Made by a program: the position numbers and the translations under genes. Source: a virus. From it: a DNA stretch of 20,270 nucleotides. The stretch covers positions 1 to 20,270 of the IMG/VR virus record IMGVR_UViG_3300030108_005106. The stretch is one strand, 5' to 3'. The notes beneath the pieces are model-generated. The model did not search any database. It was given only the letters and a program-made list of their open reading frames with translations, and was not told where the DNA came from. Shown here piece after piece: positions 20,227-20,270 of the stretch. The first letter of the stretch is position 1. Each line of letters opens with the position of its first letter.

Positions 20227-20227
20227 T
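20198..20227 (+). promoter_or_regulatory. Phage promoter-like element 6 (rightward)
   Basis: ACAAACTAAATACGAA (identical to element 3), seven bases GTATAAC, then GGATAAT and AA. It overlaps the last codons of the upstream gene and precedes the ATG at 20232 by four bases. Confidence 0.65.
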
Positions 20228-20231
20228 AAAT

Positions 20232-20270
20232 ATGAACGAATTGCAATGGAAGCGCACCGCTGGCGAAGAA
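20232..20270 (+). CDS. Start of a further small rightward gene (truncated by the window edge)
   Basis: ATG at 20232, directly behind promoter-like element 6, opens a frame reading MNELQWKRTAGEE to the end of the window. Nothing can be said about function. An RNA beginning at the GG of that element would have a leader of about eleven bases before this ATG. Confidence 0.4.
   Translation, partial: MNELQWKRTAGEE

Noticed and set aside
1-20270. CRISPR array, integrase, insertion sequence or attachment site
   Set aside because: No regularly spaced identical repeats, no integrase or transposase motifs and no flanking direct repeats seen; the Thr-repeat arrays are coding.

Overview
The window is part of a double-stranded DNA, tailed-phage genome, AT-rich and tightly packed. 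Direct evidence is a large terminase N-terminal half, a 3TM-type holin, phage fibre proteins (one ending in an S74 chaperone domain) and a cluster of small structural genes. Several products resemble proteins I remember from marine phages of uncertain or mixed hosts. Almost no gene has a Shine-Dalgarno sequence; start codons follow A/T-only leaders, as in Bacteroidota. A phage of a marine Bacteroidota (for example a flavobacterium) is therefore my best guess, not a proven one.

Layout. Positions 1-16443 are one leftward (minus-strand) block of late genes with gaps or overlaps of a few bases. In transcription order, right to left, it holds a Lys/Arg-rich protein, a fibre-adaptor-like protein, GroEL and GroES, a winged-helix protein, several tiny basic proteins, an unknown 316-residue protein, a small membrane protein and the holin, then a fibre section (10412-7765). 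Next comes an unusual cassette (7753-1914) with two giant Thr/Ser-repeat proteins, a methyltransferase-like protein between them and a glycosyltransferase-like protein after them. It ends with small genes, a tandem GroES-like protein, a putative small terminase and the large terminase, which runs off the left edge. Positions 16761-20270 are a rightward block of at least fifteen very small genes, probably early, none with a recognisable enzyme function.

Control. The divergent gap (16444-16760) and a second non-coding stretch (17298-17656) hold palindromes, a related pair of GTGACA/TGTCA inverted repeats and a compact GC-rich segment that can fold. The rightward block carries six copies, and the divergent gap one leftward copy, of a rigid element: a 16-base box ending in TACGAA, exactly seven variable AT-rich bases, then GGATAAT. 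Its orientation tracks transcription in every case. It is probably the phage's own promoter class and resembles single-subunit phage RNA polymerase promoters about as much as bacterial ones.

Working together. The chaperonin pair (and the tandem GroES-like protein by the terminase) probably helps fold virion proteins. The Thr/Ser-repeat proteins look like long fibres rich in potential O-modification sites, and the two modification-enzyme-like genes translationally linked to them suggest a self-decorating fibre system. That is the most intriguing hypothesis in the window.
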